This document shows, piece after piece, positions 26,142 to 34,083 of a stretch of DNA of 64,000 nucleotides. The stretch lies in assembly GCA_002436015.1 (NCBI GenBank), contig DIXJ01000002.1, positions 58,596 to 122,595 of the forward strand, given 5' to 3'. Below the pieces are notes generated by a model that had not been told where the DNA came from, made no database searches, and saw nothing but the letters and a program-made list of their open reading frames with translations. Made by a program: the position numbers and the translations under genes. The stretch is from Synergistaceae bacterium UBA6083. GTDB taxonomy: Bacteria > Synergistota > Synergistia > Synergistales > 79-D21. Within the stretch, counting starts at the first letter, position 1, and every line of letters starts with the position of its first letter.

Positions 26142-26843
26142 CTACTTGCCGGCCTTTTTGGCCAGGTTGTTCAGGGCGTTCAGGAGGGGCTGGACGCTGC
26201 TCCTCGTGGCGCGCTTGCTCAGGATCGTCCTCGGGTTCTGTTTCGTGCCCCAGTAGGAGGCGTTGGCCTTCTCGTCCGTGCTCATGACCGATCCGCCCAG
26301 GGAAACCCCCGCGAAAAGCCCCTTGCTCATGGAGTAGCTGTACATGGAAGCTTTCAAGTTCACGTCCGTGGCGGCTCCGGCGCGGCGTCCCACCGGTCCT
26401 GCAGCGATGTCGACGTTGGCGCCCAGCTTCACCGTGTCCCCGTACATGCGCTCCATCCCCGGCTTGTTCGAGATCACCAGGAGGAGAGCGGTGGACTGGG
26501 CCCCGATCTGCAAGCCGTAGGAAGCCCCGGTGATGTTCATGAAACTCGGGCCGTACCAGCGCCCAGTCGCAGGATCATGGCGCAGGATGACACCTTCCCC
26601 GTAGGATCCGCCGATTCCGATGGCAGCCTTGTAGAAACGGGGGATGATCACCACTCCGTGGGAGTTCTTGACCAGGTCGGCCATGATCTCGACGTCGTCC
26701 GGTTTGGACATTTCCTTGACCGCTCCCGCGGCTGCACTCATGCGCTCGTTTGGCGTCATGGCGGAAGAGGGGGAAGGGGCGAAGCACACGGCGGCCAGGA
26801 TGAACGCCGTAACCAGGATCGAAGCGAAAATGTTTTTCTTCAT
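26142..26843 (-). CDS. SYLF/YSC84-domain lipid-binding protein
   Basis: The 233-residue protein has a signal peptide (MKKNIFASILVTAFILAAVC...SSA). The SYLF (DUF500) domain follows: VKNSHGVVIIPRFYKAAIGI, GSYGEGVIL, GASYGLQIGAQSTALLLVIS and GANVDIAAGPVGR. The domain binds phosphoinositide or other lipids in eukaryotes; bacterial members are exported. It sits in a cluster of envelope/stress proteins. Confidence 0.88.
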   Translation of the reverse strand: MKKNIFASILVTAFILAAVCFAPSPSSAMTPNERMSAAAGAVKEMSKPDDVEIMADLVKNSHGVVIIPRFYKAAIGIGGSYGEGVILRHDPATGRWYGPSFMNITGASYGLQIGAQSTALLLVISNKPGMERMYGDTVKLGANVDIAAGPVGRRAGAATDVNLKASMYSYSMSKGLFAGVSLGGSVMSTDEKANASYWGTKQNPRTILSKRATRSSVQPLLNALNNLAKKAGK

Positions 26844-26862
26844 TGAAATTTCTCCTCTCGTG

Positions 26863-29016
26863 TTATTGGATCTGGACTGTGCTCGTGGCGCCGTCGCTCC
26901 AGGTCACGACCAGTTCGTAGCGGGATCCGGCCCGGTTGAGGGTGCCGTTGTTCTCCACGAAAAGATGGAGATTATGGTTGGGCGGAACCGAGAAGTTTAC
27001 GGATCCGTCGCTGCGGTTCAGGAGCCTGCTGTTGGGTCCGCGAACGGCCAGGGTCCATCGGCCGTTTCCAGGAAGGGTGTCCCATATTCCCGAGTGCCCG
27101 AGGTTGCGCAGGGACATCGATCGGACGGTTCCCCTGCCCTGGATCTTCAGCGGGAAGACCCAGTCTCCACGGCCGTTCTTCTGCAGCCGGTCATACGGGC
27201 CCACGTAGTCGCTTGACGCCTGCCATGGCCTGCCCAGTTCCAGGTCGCGCTTGCCCCCCTGCCAGCCGGTTTCCGTCGACGGGGCCGACAGGGTTGTTTC
27301 CAGTGTTTTCCCGTCCCTGAAGGAAAGGGTGATCCTGAAGGAAGAGTCGGGATTGTCAAGGGTTCCATTGTCCTCCACCCACAGTTGCAGCGAAGTCGTT
27401 CCTTTCACGGGAAGCCTGATGGAACCGTTCGATGCGTTCAGGACCGCTCCGTTCGGGCGGGTCGCCGCGACAAGCCAGCGACGGTTGTTGGGAGTCGTGT
27501 CCCATTCGCCGCCCTTTGTCGTGTTGACGATGCGGATTCCCGTCAGTGTTCCCGTTTCGTTAAAGCGGATGTCGAATCGCGAGTCCCGTCTGCCATCGCC
27601 CCTAAGGGTCTCGTTCCTCCCTACATAGTCCCGGTTCCCGGTTCCGGCGAAGGTGGCTTCGATCAAGTCCCCGTCGCTGGAATCCGAGGTTCCTGAGTAG
27701 GGCTGGATTTCCTGTTCAAACACCCGGCCGTCGTCATAGGTCACGGTCAAGACCGAGCGGGTTTCTGCCTTGCCGAGGGATCCGTTGTTCTCCAGCCAGA
27801 GGATCAATTCCCCTGACCTGGGAACGCTGAAGCGGATCGACCCGTTCGAACGGTTCAGGACTTCTCCGTCCGTTTGGGTCACGCCCAGCAGCCATTTCCC
27901 GTTTCCGGGGATGGTATCCCATTCGCCGGCGGGTCCCCTCACGTTGGCGACCTTCATGCCGGTGACCGTCCCTGGACGTTCAAGGTTTACGTCCACCCTC
28001 CAGTCGCGCCTGCCGTTTCCGGAGCGCTCTTCGTTGCGTCCCACAAGGTCCCGGTTTCCCTCGCCCGCAAAAATCGCGTCAAGGCCCCGGGTCTGGGTGG
28101 GCGTGGGCTCGATGGCCCCTTCGTCGATGATTCCCCTCAGGATATGGCCGTCAGAGAACCGAAGCACGGTTTCAAACCTGTTTCCGCCCCTGGAGATGAC
28201 CCCGTTGTCCGTCATCCAGAGATCGAGCACCGTTCGGCCCGACAAATCCACTTCGACACTGCCGTCGGAAAGGTTCAGCATCCTGTTGCCTTCGACCGCG
28301 GCGAGGGCCCAGCGGCCGTTGCCGGGGATCGTGTCCCACGCGGCGGTGGGGTTCCCGTTCACGATATTGCGGACCTCCACCGAAACCAGGGTGCCGCTTC
28401 CATCGAGTTCCAGGCGGATGCGGTCATCGGGGTTCCCGTCTCCCCGCAGGGTTTCGTTCCTGCCGGTCAAGTCGCGGGGACCCGTGCCTTCCCAGCTTGC
28501 GGAGCGGAGGCTGATCCTCGTTTGGGTGGCCGTCGTGGATCGCTGGACCATCACCGTGGCGCTGCTTTCCGAGTTGTCCAGGAAGCGGGCGGTGAGGGTG
28601 AACCTCCCACCCCGGGCGATTTCTCCGTTGTCCGCCAAGGCCATTTCAATTCCCAATCCGCCAAGGAAGGGCACCAGGGGCAACCGTCCGCTGCTCTCGG
28701 TAAGAAGCTTCCCGGAGCTGTCGCGGACCTCCATTCCCCAGATCCCGTTGCCCGGGGTGGTGTCCCAGGTGGCGTTTCCGTCGTCCGACTTCAGTAAAAG
28801 TCCCGTAAGGGCGCCGGCCCCCGAAATCGATGCGGTAAACCGGGCATCGGGCCGTCCGTCAGGCTCGCTTCGTTCTCCGGTCCCGACCCTGTCCGACGGG
28901 CCAAAACCGTTGAAGTTGAGGTTCTGCACATCTCCCATGGCTGCAAAGGCTCCCGTCGCAATTAGGAACACCATCGCGACCGTTGCCAGGAATGAACCCA
29001 CAATCCTTCTTCTCAT
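26863..29016 (-). CDS. Exported protein built of five tandem beta-type repeats
   Basis: A signal peptide (RRRIVGSFLATVAMVFLIAT) precedes about 700 residues made of five divergent repeats of roughly 130-140 residues. Each contains the series GRNETLRGDG / GTLTGI.I.N / WDT.PGN..W / SDGSV / LW..DNG. Repeat 1 (residues ~25-150) and repeat 5 are the most divergent. Asp/Asn/Gly-rich turns suggest calcium-stabilised beta sandwiches. ATG 29016 is used, as a longer upstream frame lacks a ribosome site. A surface, fibre or adhesive role is inferred; the family was not recognised. Confidence 0.8.
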   Translation of the reverse strand: MRRRIVGSFLATVAMVFLIATGAFAAMGDVQNLNFNGFGPSDRVGTGERSEPDGRPDARFTASISGAGALTGLLLKSDDGNATWDTTPGNGIWGMEVRDSSGKLLTESSGRLPLVPFLGGLGIEMALADNGEIARGGRFTLTARFLDNSESSATVMVQRSTTATQTRISLRSASWEGTGPRDLTGRNETLRGDGNPDDRIRLELDGSGTLVSVEVRNIVNGNPTAAWDTIPGNGRWALAAVEGNRMLNLSDGSVEVDLSGRTVLDLWMTDNGVISRGGNRFETVLRFSDGHILRGIIDEGAIEPTPTQTRGLDAIFAGEGNRDLVGRNEERSGNGRRDWRVDVNLERPGTVTGMKVANVRGPAGEWDTIPGNGKWLLGVTQTDGEVLNRSNGSIRFSVPRSGELILWLENNGSLGKAETRSVLTVTYDDGRVFEQEIQPYSGTSDSSDGDLIEATFAGTGNRDYVGRNETLRGDGRRDSRFDIRFNETGTLTGIRIVNTTKGGEWDTTPNNRRWLVAATRPNGAVLNASNGSIRLPVKGTTSLQLWVEDNGTLDNPDSSFRITLSFRDGKTLETTLSAPSTETGWQGGKRDLELGRPWQASSDYVGPYDRLQKNGRGDWVFPLKIQGRGTVRSMSLRNLGHSGIWDTLPGNGRWTLAVRGPNSRLLNRSDGSVNFSVPPNHNLHLFVENNGTLNRAGSRYELVVTWSDGATSTVQIQ

Positions 29017-29068
29017 CCAAACTACCCCCAGTCCAAAATTGTATTTCCTAAAGCTATGAAACATTGGT

Positions 29069-29112
29069 ATTATACCATATTAAAATATGAAAGTCTACTT
29101 TTTCATGCTAAA
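29069..29112 (-). promoter_or_regulatory. Promoter of the five-repeat protein gene
   Basis: On the minus strand TATAAT (29069-29074) is separated by 17 bp from TAGACT (29092-29097). A TTTAGCAT box (29105-29112) lies immediately upstream of the -35. Confidence 0.6.
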
Positions 29113-29237
29113 GCCTTGGGAACAGGGATTTTTTGAAATCTATTGAGAGGGTTTAGATTCGAAGCAAAAGTCAAACAGCGTGAAATCGCTTTGATGTGAA
29201 GGGACGCCGAGCATTGTACAATTCAAGAAGCCTACAC

Positions 29238-29256
29238 TTTAGCATTATGCTATAAT
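29238..29256 (+). promoter_or_regulatory. Promoter/operator of the TrpR-like gene
   Basis: An extended -10 (TGCTATAAT, -10 at 29251-29256) overlaps the perfect palindrome TAGCATTATGCTA (29240-29252), which contains the TTTAGCAT box found at two neighbouring promoters. A repressor bound here would block RNA polymerase; autoregulation by the downstream TrpR-like protein is a reasonable guess. Confidence 0.55.
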
Positions 29257-29282
29257 AAACAAAGGGTGAAAGGTTTTGGTTT

Positions 29283-29591
29283 GTGAGGAAGCCGGAGGTG
29301 GAAAAAGTGCCGCGAACATGGAAGGACCGCCAGACCGACCAGTTGTGCAGGGCAGTCCTGTCGCTAGAAACGGAAGGGGAAGTCTACCTCTTCCTGGAAG
29401 ATATAGCGACGATCGGTGAGATTCGCTCACTGTCCCAGCGCCTGGAGGTATCGAGACTCCTGGACATGGGGCACAACTATCACCAGATCGTACAGCAGAC
29501 CGGAGCGAGCACGGCGACGATCAGCCGCGTCAAGAAGAACCTGGAGTACGGCGTAGACGGCTACAAGGTCGTACTGGGCCGGATGAAGTAG
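29283..29591 (+). CDS. YerC/YecD-family TrpR-related DNA-binding protein
   Basis: The 102-residue protein contains the Trp-repressor-like helix bundle: LFLEDIATIGEIRSLSQRLE, the reader motif DMGHNYHQIVQQTGASTATI and SRVKKNLEYG. The YerC/YecD family is found in many bacteria, and its ligand is unclear. GTG 29283 is used as start. It lies centrally in the stress/envelope cluster and its promoter carries a palindrome. Confidence 0.9.
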   Translation: MRKPEVEKVPRTWKDRQTDQLCRAVLSLETEGEVYLFLEDIATIGEIRSLSQRLEVSRLLDMGHNYHQIVQQTGASTATISRVKKNLEYGVDGYKVVLGRMK

Positions 29592-29708
29592 GCAGGTAGG
29601 TAGGCCCTTCTCGCATCGTCACCCGGGAGGAGGGCCTTTCCCATTTCATACGGTTGTTCGGCAGGCAACGGGAGAGCACAGGCTTGAAGTTGAGAAGGAG
29701 GTTTTGCA

Positions 29709-29957
29709 ATGGAATTTCTTTGGATCATCCTGGTCGGCCTTATTGCCGGGTGGCTGGCGAGCAAGCTGGTCAGGGGCGGGGGGCTTGGCCTGGTCGGAAA
29801 CATCGTTGTCGGTGTGATTGGGGCTTTGCTCGGTGGGTTCCTGGCGGGGAAACTGGGATTTACCGCCGGCGGCGGCTTCTGGGGCAGCATCGTGACCGCC
29901 ACCATGGGCGCGGTGGTTTTGCTGGTCCTGCTGCGATTGCTCAATATCCGGCGTTGA
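29709..29957 (+). CDS. GlsB/YeaQ/YmgE-family membrane protein
   Basis: The 82-residue protein has three hydrophobic, glycine-rich helices (WIILVGLIAGWLASKLV, GNIVVGVIGALLGGFLAGKL, IVTATMGAVVLLVLLRLL). This is the signature of the transglycosylase-associated/general-stress membrane family. GGAGG lies seven bases upstream of ATG. It is followed by a strong terminator shared with the converging csbD-like gene. Confidence 0.93.
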   Translation: MEFLWIILVGLIAGWLASKLVRGGGLGLVGNIVVGVIGALLGGFLAGKLGFTAGGGFWGSIVTATMGAVVLLVLLRLLNIRR

Positions 29958-29970
29958 AAGGCGATGTCCA

Positions 29971-30010
29971 GCAGAAGGGGGCGGGAGGAACTTCTCCCGC
30001 CCCCTTCTGC
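29971..30010. terminator. Bidirectional terminator between glsB-like and CsbD genes
   Basis: Perfect 17-bp arms (GCAGAAGGGGGCGGGAG and its complement) with a 6-nt loop lie between two convergent genes. Confidence 0.85.
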
Positions 30011-30018
30011 GTTCTGAA

Positions 30019-30222
30019 CTATTTCTTGTGACTTTCCAGGAACTCCTCGTATTCCTTTTCGGCCTTGTCTTTTGCGTACCCGTATTTCGTCTGCAGGATT
30101 CCCAGCAGTTTTTCCTTCTCCCCGGAGATCACCGTGAGATCGTCGTTCGTGAGTTGTCCCCACTTCTTTTTGACATCGCCCTGCATCGTGTGCCATTTGC
30201 CTTTAAGGATATCTTCGTTCAT
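30019..30222 (-). CDS. CsbD-family stress protein
   Basis: The 67-residue hydrophilic protein matches the CsbD pattern: LKGKWHTMQGDVKKKWGQLT, then ISGEKEKLLGILQTKYGYAK. The family is induced by general stress in many bacteria; molecular role unknown. A GGAGGAACG ribosome site precedes the ATG. Confidence 0.92.
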   Translation of the reverse strand: MNEDILKGKWHTMQGDVKKKWGQLTNDDLTVISGEKEKLLGILQTKYGYAKDKAEKEYEEFLESHKK

Positions 30223-30289
30223 TTTCGTTCCTCCTCGTCAAGTTCCAGCAATAGGATGAATGTACCCATCCGTCCCGATCCCTGTTGCC

Positions 30290-31228
30290 TCAGTTGTTTT
30301 TCTTGTCGTCTTTCTTCTTGCCCTTGCCGGGGTTGGGCTGTCCCAGGTCCTGGCTGGCCGGTTGCGAACCGGGGTTGGGTTTATTCAGCTTCTGGTCGGA
30401 TTTCTTCAGGTTCGGGCTGGACTGTTTCTGGCTGGATTTGTATGGCTCAAACACCCCGGCATGCGATGAATCAAAGCTTGCCCGCTGCCGACTGTCGAGG
30501 ACGGAGCGGATCCTGTCCCTCGTGTTCGACGTGATGAGCCAGGAATTCCTGCGGGTCTCCAGCAGCTGCCTGCGGAAACTCGTATCATTCCGGCCGGAGA
30601 AGTTATCCCAGTTGTTCAGGTAATATTGCCTTTCCAGTGTCCGGAGACGCTTCTCCCTTGCCCTCTGGTCGGCACTCGCCTCACGGAGGATCCGGTCGAC
30701 CTGCTTTTTCTCCGCCTTCGTCAGGTTCAATTCCCTTTGAAGCTCCCTTGACATTTCCCACCGGACTTTTCCGAATTTCCAGCCGACACCCTCCCAATTC
30801 GCATCCCCCCGGGCCAGGCGGTTCCTGACGACTCGGCGCTGGTCGGGATTGAGGATGTCGTAGTAATGGCGGAGGAACTCATCATCCCCGCGGAGGAGGG
30901 TGTCGATATTCCCATCCAGGGACCTCCGGCCGTCCAGGTTGACCGATCTTCCCGAAGCGAGCAGGTTCACGACCTGCTGCAGGTCCCCGAGACGATCCAG
31001 GCGCCGTTGGTCCGGCTGTTCTTGCCGGAATTCATGCATGGCCTCCATCTGGCGGGTGCTCAGTCGCAAGGTTCCCAGGAACTCGCTGGAAAGAAGGCTC
31101 TCCGCGGCTCGCCCCATCCAGTAGGTCTCACTCCAGCTTGCCGCCCCTGCAGGCAACGCCGAAACCGTGCATAAGACCGCCAGCGCCATCGCCAGGGCAA
31201 TTCCCTTTAATCTGTTCATTCTGTTCAT
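30290..31228 (-). CDS. Exported basic helical protein (Spy/CpxP-like character)
   Basis: The 312-residue protein has a signal peptide (LKGIALAMALAVLCTVSALP...AGA) and a long helical, Arg/Gln-rich periplasmic part with LNPDQRRVVRNRL and LNLTKAEKKQVDRIL, reminiscent of the LTxxQ motifs of Spy/CpxP chaperones. The last 70 residues are disordered (Pro/Gln/Lys, ending GKGKKKDDKKNN). ATG 31228 is chosen because the signal peptide starts there. Confidence 0.65.
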   Translation of the reverse strand: MNRMNRLKGIALAMALAVLCTVSALPAGAASWSETYWMGRAAESLLSSEFLGTLRLSTRQMEAMHEFRQEQPDQRRLDRLGDLQQVVNLLASGRSVNLDGRRSLDGNIDTLLRGDDEFLRHYYDILNPDQRRVVRNRLARGDANWEGVGWKFGKVRWEMSRELQRELNLTKAEKKQVDRILREASADQRAREKRLRTLERQYYLNNWDNFSGRNDTSFRRQLLETRRNSWLITSNTRDRIRSVLDSRQRASFDSSHAGVFEPYKSSQKQSSPNLKKSDQKLNKPNPGSQPASQDLGQPNPGKGKKKDDKKNN

Positions 31229-31352
31229 TGTCGCATTCCCCCGTTTTCTGGAAGGGAACCGGGTTCTCCCCGGATCCCGTTTTGATTTTTTGCAAATTAC
31301 AGGCTTAATGCATTCGTGCCTTTCCCGCCTCAAATCGCTGGCTGGCTCATGG

Positions 31353-31390
31353 AAAAAAACAGGGGGAATCCCCGCTTGGAGGCTCCCCCT
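31353..31390 (-). terminator. Terminator of the 20-residue membrane peptide gene
   Basis: AGGGGGA...TCCCCCT stem with a T-run on the minus strand (A7 at 31353-31359), 45 bp after the small ORF stop. Confidence 0.7.
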
Positions 31391-31434
31391 CTCCGGCTGC
31401 CGGCGTGAGGTGATTCATGTATATGGAAAAAGTT

Positions 31435-31497
31435 TTAAATCCGGCCCAATAGGACCAGCACCAACACAACGACCAGGACGACCCCCAGGATACTCAT
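31435..31497 (-). CDS. 20-residue DUF3309-like membrane peptide
   Basis: ATG 31497 with GGGGAAA upstream encodes MSILGVVLVVVLVLVLLGRI, a single hydrophobic helix ending in LLGRI as in DUF3309 proteins. It has its own TATAAT (31603-31608 on the minus strand) about 105 bp upstream and its own terminator, which supports expression. It is shorter than the usual family (about 50 residues). Confidence 0.6.
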   Translation of the reverse strand: MSILGVVLVVVLVLVLLGRI

Positions 31498-31824
31498 GGC
31501 TATTTCCCCTCTCTACACGACTCTTTTACTCTTGCTTTCTCTTCCTTGTCATAACTGGCCAGGCCGAAGCGTATTTCTGTGCTTTAGCCTTTTACAAAGA
31601 ACATTATACCACATAATAGCATTGGTAATGTATTAAACTTTAAAAGTGGATTTCCCGGGCTGCGAAGGGGCCTTTATTCCGGAGGGTGGGCCCGCTTGCC
31701 AGGGCGATTTCCGGGGGTGGGAGAGGCTGTCCCAGGGAAGATGGCCCAATTTCCCCCGAGGGTGTTAAATGGAAGGGTGAATTTGTTCCACGGAAATGGA
31801 TCCTGTTGCTGGAGAGTGATTGCC

Positions 31825-32094
31825 TTGCGCGAACCCGAACGCCTTCTGCACGTCATCCGGAACGACATCTATCCCCTCACCGAGCACCTGGTGGCGGAGG
31901 GGAACAACCTTTTCGGGGCGGCGGTGCTGGCCGGGCCGAACCTGGACGTGGTGGTCGTCGGTAGCAACCGCCGGGAGGAGGATCCCACCCTCCACGGCGA
32001 GACGGCCACGATCCACGCGTTCTACGCGCTCCCCGTCAGGCCGGACCCGGCGGAAACCGTATTCCTCAGTACCCACCAGCCGTGTAGTATGTGA
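31825..32094 (+). pseudogene. Nucleoside deaminase gene truncated by prophage insertion
   Basis: The first 89 codons of a cytidine/guanine-deaminase-fold protein are intact: NLFGAAVLAGPNLDVVVVGS, the Zn/catalytic HGE motif (LHGETATIH) and FLSTHQPCSM. The frame stops one codon after the Met that should precede the last Zn-binding Cys of PCxxC. The 3' half is not found in the window. TTG 31825 (GGAG upstream) or GTG 31816 would start it. Confidence 0.85.
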
Positions 32095-32107
32095 ACCCAT
32101 TTCGAGT

Positions 32108-33733
32108 TTAAGCTTTGAGGGCTTGCCGACCCCTGGGGCGCCTGGGAAAACGGATCTCTTCGGGAGGAAATAATTCGGAGTAAAAAATGGTTCCATGACG
32201 GTCTGGCCAAGTCTCAATCTTTTCGATCAAAGAGACCATTACAGCCCGTAGGCCATTAGGAGTTTTTAAGGCCTCGCGGAAGGCTTCGGGGGGAAGTTCG
32301 CTCAGCCGGAGCAAGGGGCTTGGAGGTACTGGCACGGATAATTGATCAAGCTGTTTCTCCAACTCGCCAAGAGCAAGCGTCATCTCCTGTTGTTTCCCTC
32401 GCGCAACATCTCTCGGGATAGAACCATCAAGGACGGCTTCGGCTAGAGCATTCCGGCGAGCCTTTATTTTCTCCGTTTCCTTTTCTAGGGCAACCAGTTG
32501 CTTCTGGGTGTTTTTCTTATGGACAGTCTCCAGCCGTGCTATATGATCTTGCAGACTATCGACAAAGCCATCAGCCAAAACTTTTGCGCGAACTTTTTCG
32601 GTCACTATCGGAGCAAGGACGTTGACGGGAACAAAATACCCGGGGTGCGCCGGCGCCTCGGTTTCTATTCCTTTTAGCCTGGCGAAGGATTTCGGTGAGC
32701 AGTGATAGTAAGGCTCAGTTACTTCGCTCCCACCCCTTAACCAGCGCCCTGACCCGATCGTCAGCCTTCTCTTACAGACTCCACAATAAATAAGTCCATC
32801 CAAGAGGGTGGGGGTAGCATTCTGGCGGTTTGCTGAAAGGCTGGGCCTTCCTTGCCGAGCAAGATTTACCCTTTCTGCCTGCTCTATGGTGATGATCGGA
32901 TCATGTGCTCCCGGGGTGACAACCCATTCATCCGGGGATTTAGGAATTTGGGTCACGGCTCCTTTTGGAAGCCTGACTCGGTTGTAAACAAGGGAACCGA
33001 GATAGGTCTGCTGATGTCGATTTATGATTTTGGAAATCAGCGAGGTTTGCCAACGTCCTCCCCTCAAAGTCGGGACCGCTCGCTTATTGAGTTCTTTGAC
33101 GATATCGATCATTGCCGCTCCTTCTCCGTATCTATCGTAAATCCATCGGACCCACGGTGCAGTTGCGGGATCAGGAGCGTACTTCCATTTTGTCTTTCCA
33201 TACTCGTTTTCGATTGCGATTTTTTTCAGACCGAACGGCGCAATGCCTCCTTGAACAAAGCCGGCTCTGGCTCCTTGCTTCTGTCCTCTTAGGACATTTT
33301 CAGCGAGCTGACCAGAATAAAAGGCTGCAATGGCATCAAGAACGGCGGACATAAGTGCTCCGATTGGACCATCGAGATTAGGTTCTGTAACGGAGAGGAG
33401 ATCAATTCCATTTCGGCGGAGAATCCCTCTGAACACCGCCGCTTGTTCGGTATCTCTGGCCATACGATCCGATTTCCAGATGATGATCGCCTTCCAGGGG
33501 CATTTTCTCTCGGAGGAAAGCTTGCGTAGCCTGACGAATTCCTCGCGGGTGTCGTCAGATCCTCGGCGGCCGGCGTCGACGAATTCGGCTACGATTTCGT
33601 ATCCGTGCTCTTTGCTCCATCGGTGGATTTCCTCGATTTGCGCGGGAATGGATAAGCCCTTTTCGACCTGTTCACGAAGGGAGCAACGGGCATAGGCTGC
33701 TGCTGGGATAGGCGGACTTGAAGCTTTTTTCAT
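32108..33733 (-). CDS. Large serine recombinase (phage integrase)
   Basis: The 541-residue protein has the resolvase catalytic domain (AAYARCSLREQVEKGLSIPA with the nucleophilic Ser, KSDRMARDT), a recombinase domain (GFVQGGIAPFGLKKI), a zinc ribbon (GLIYCGVCKRR...YYHCSPK) and a coiled coil (about 420-470). The start ATG 33733 has GGAG upstream. It integrates a phage between attP and attB; the adjacent left junction lies in the deaminase gene, 14 bp past its own stop. Confidence 0.95.
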   Translation of the reverse strand: MKKASSPPIPAAAYARCSLREQVEKGLSIPAQIEEIHRWSKEHGYEIVAEFVDAGRRGSDDTREEFVRLRKLSSERKCPWKAIIIWKSDRMARDTEQAAVFRGILRRNGIDLLSVTEPNLDGPIGALMSAVLDAIAAFYSGQLAENVLRGQKQGARAGFVQGGIAPFGLKKIAIENEYGKTKWKYAPDPATAPWVRWIYDRYGEGAAMIDIVKELNKRAVPTLRGGRWQTSLISKIINRHQQTYLGSLVYNRVRLPKGAVTQIPKSPDEWVVTPGAHDPIITIEQAERVNLARQGRPSLSANRQNATPTLLDGLIYCGVCKRRLTIGSGRWLRGGSEVTEPYYHCSPKSFARLKGIETEAPAHPGYFVPVNVLAPIVTEKVRAKVLADGFVDSLQDHIARLETVHKKNTQKQLVALEKETEKIKARRNALAEAVLDGSIPRDVARGKQQEMTLALGELEKQLDQLSVPVPPSPLLRLSELPPEAFREALKTPNGLRAVMVSLIEKIETWPDRHGTIFYSELFPPEEIRFPRRPRGRQALKA

Positions 33734-33794
33734 CACATCCCAATCTCCTGAGGTGGTAGGTTTTTGCACGGATGCCTACATCGTCAAATGTGCG

Positions 33795-34063
33795 TCAATT
33801 AAAAAGAACACCGGAGAAAAGCAGTGCTTGCAATGGTTTGCCTCCTCGATTAACCGGAAAAATAGCCGGGCTTACAATATCCGATCAATTAAAAGAATGT
33901 TTCGCATAAGCACCTTCGCGCTATCCCGAGAGAGAGGGTGACTGCATATACGATAAAAAAGGTCATCAATTAAGGACCCGTTTGCCTAATATCAGTATTT
34001 GCAAGAGATAGAGCCAATCCAAGCTGGTAGTACAACAAGAAAGAGCGCGATCTTATCAATTAA
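33795..34063. repeat. Four regularly spaced TCAATTAA repeats
   Basis: TCAATTAA occurs at 33795, 33885, 33966 and 34056, all in the same orientation with spacings of 90, 81 and 90 bp, in an otherwise gene-free region of about 350 bp between integrase and the next gene. They may be regulator or directionality-factor sites. Confidence 0.6.
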
Positions 34064-34083
34064 AATTGGGTTGAATAATATGC

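Noticed and set aside
33780..34083. CRISPR array
   Set aside because: The 8-bp repeats are too short and too far apart, with no unique-spacer pattern. No CRISPR array was seen anywhere in the window.
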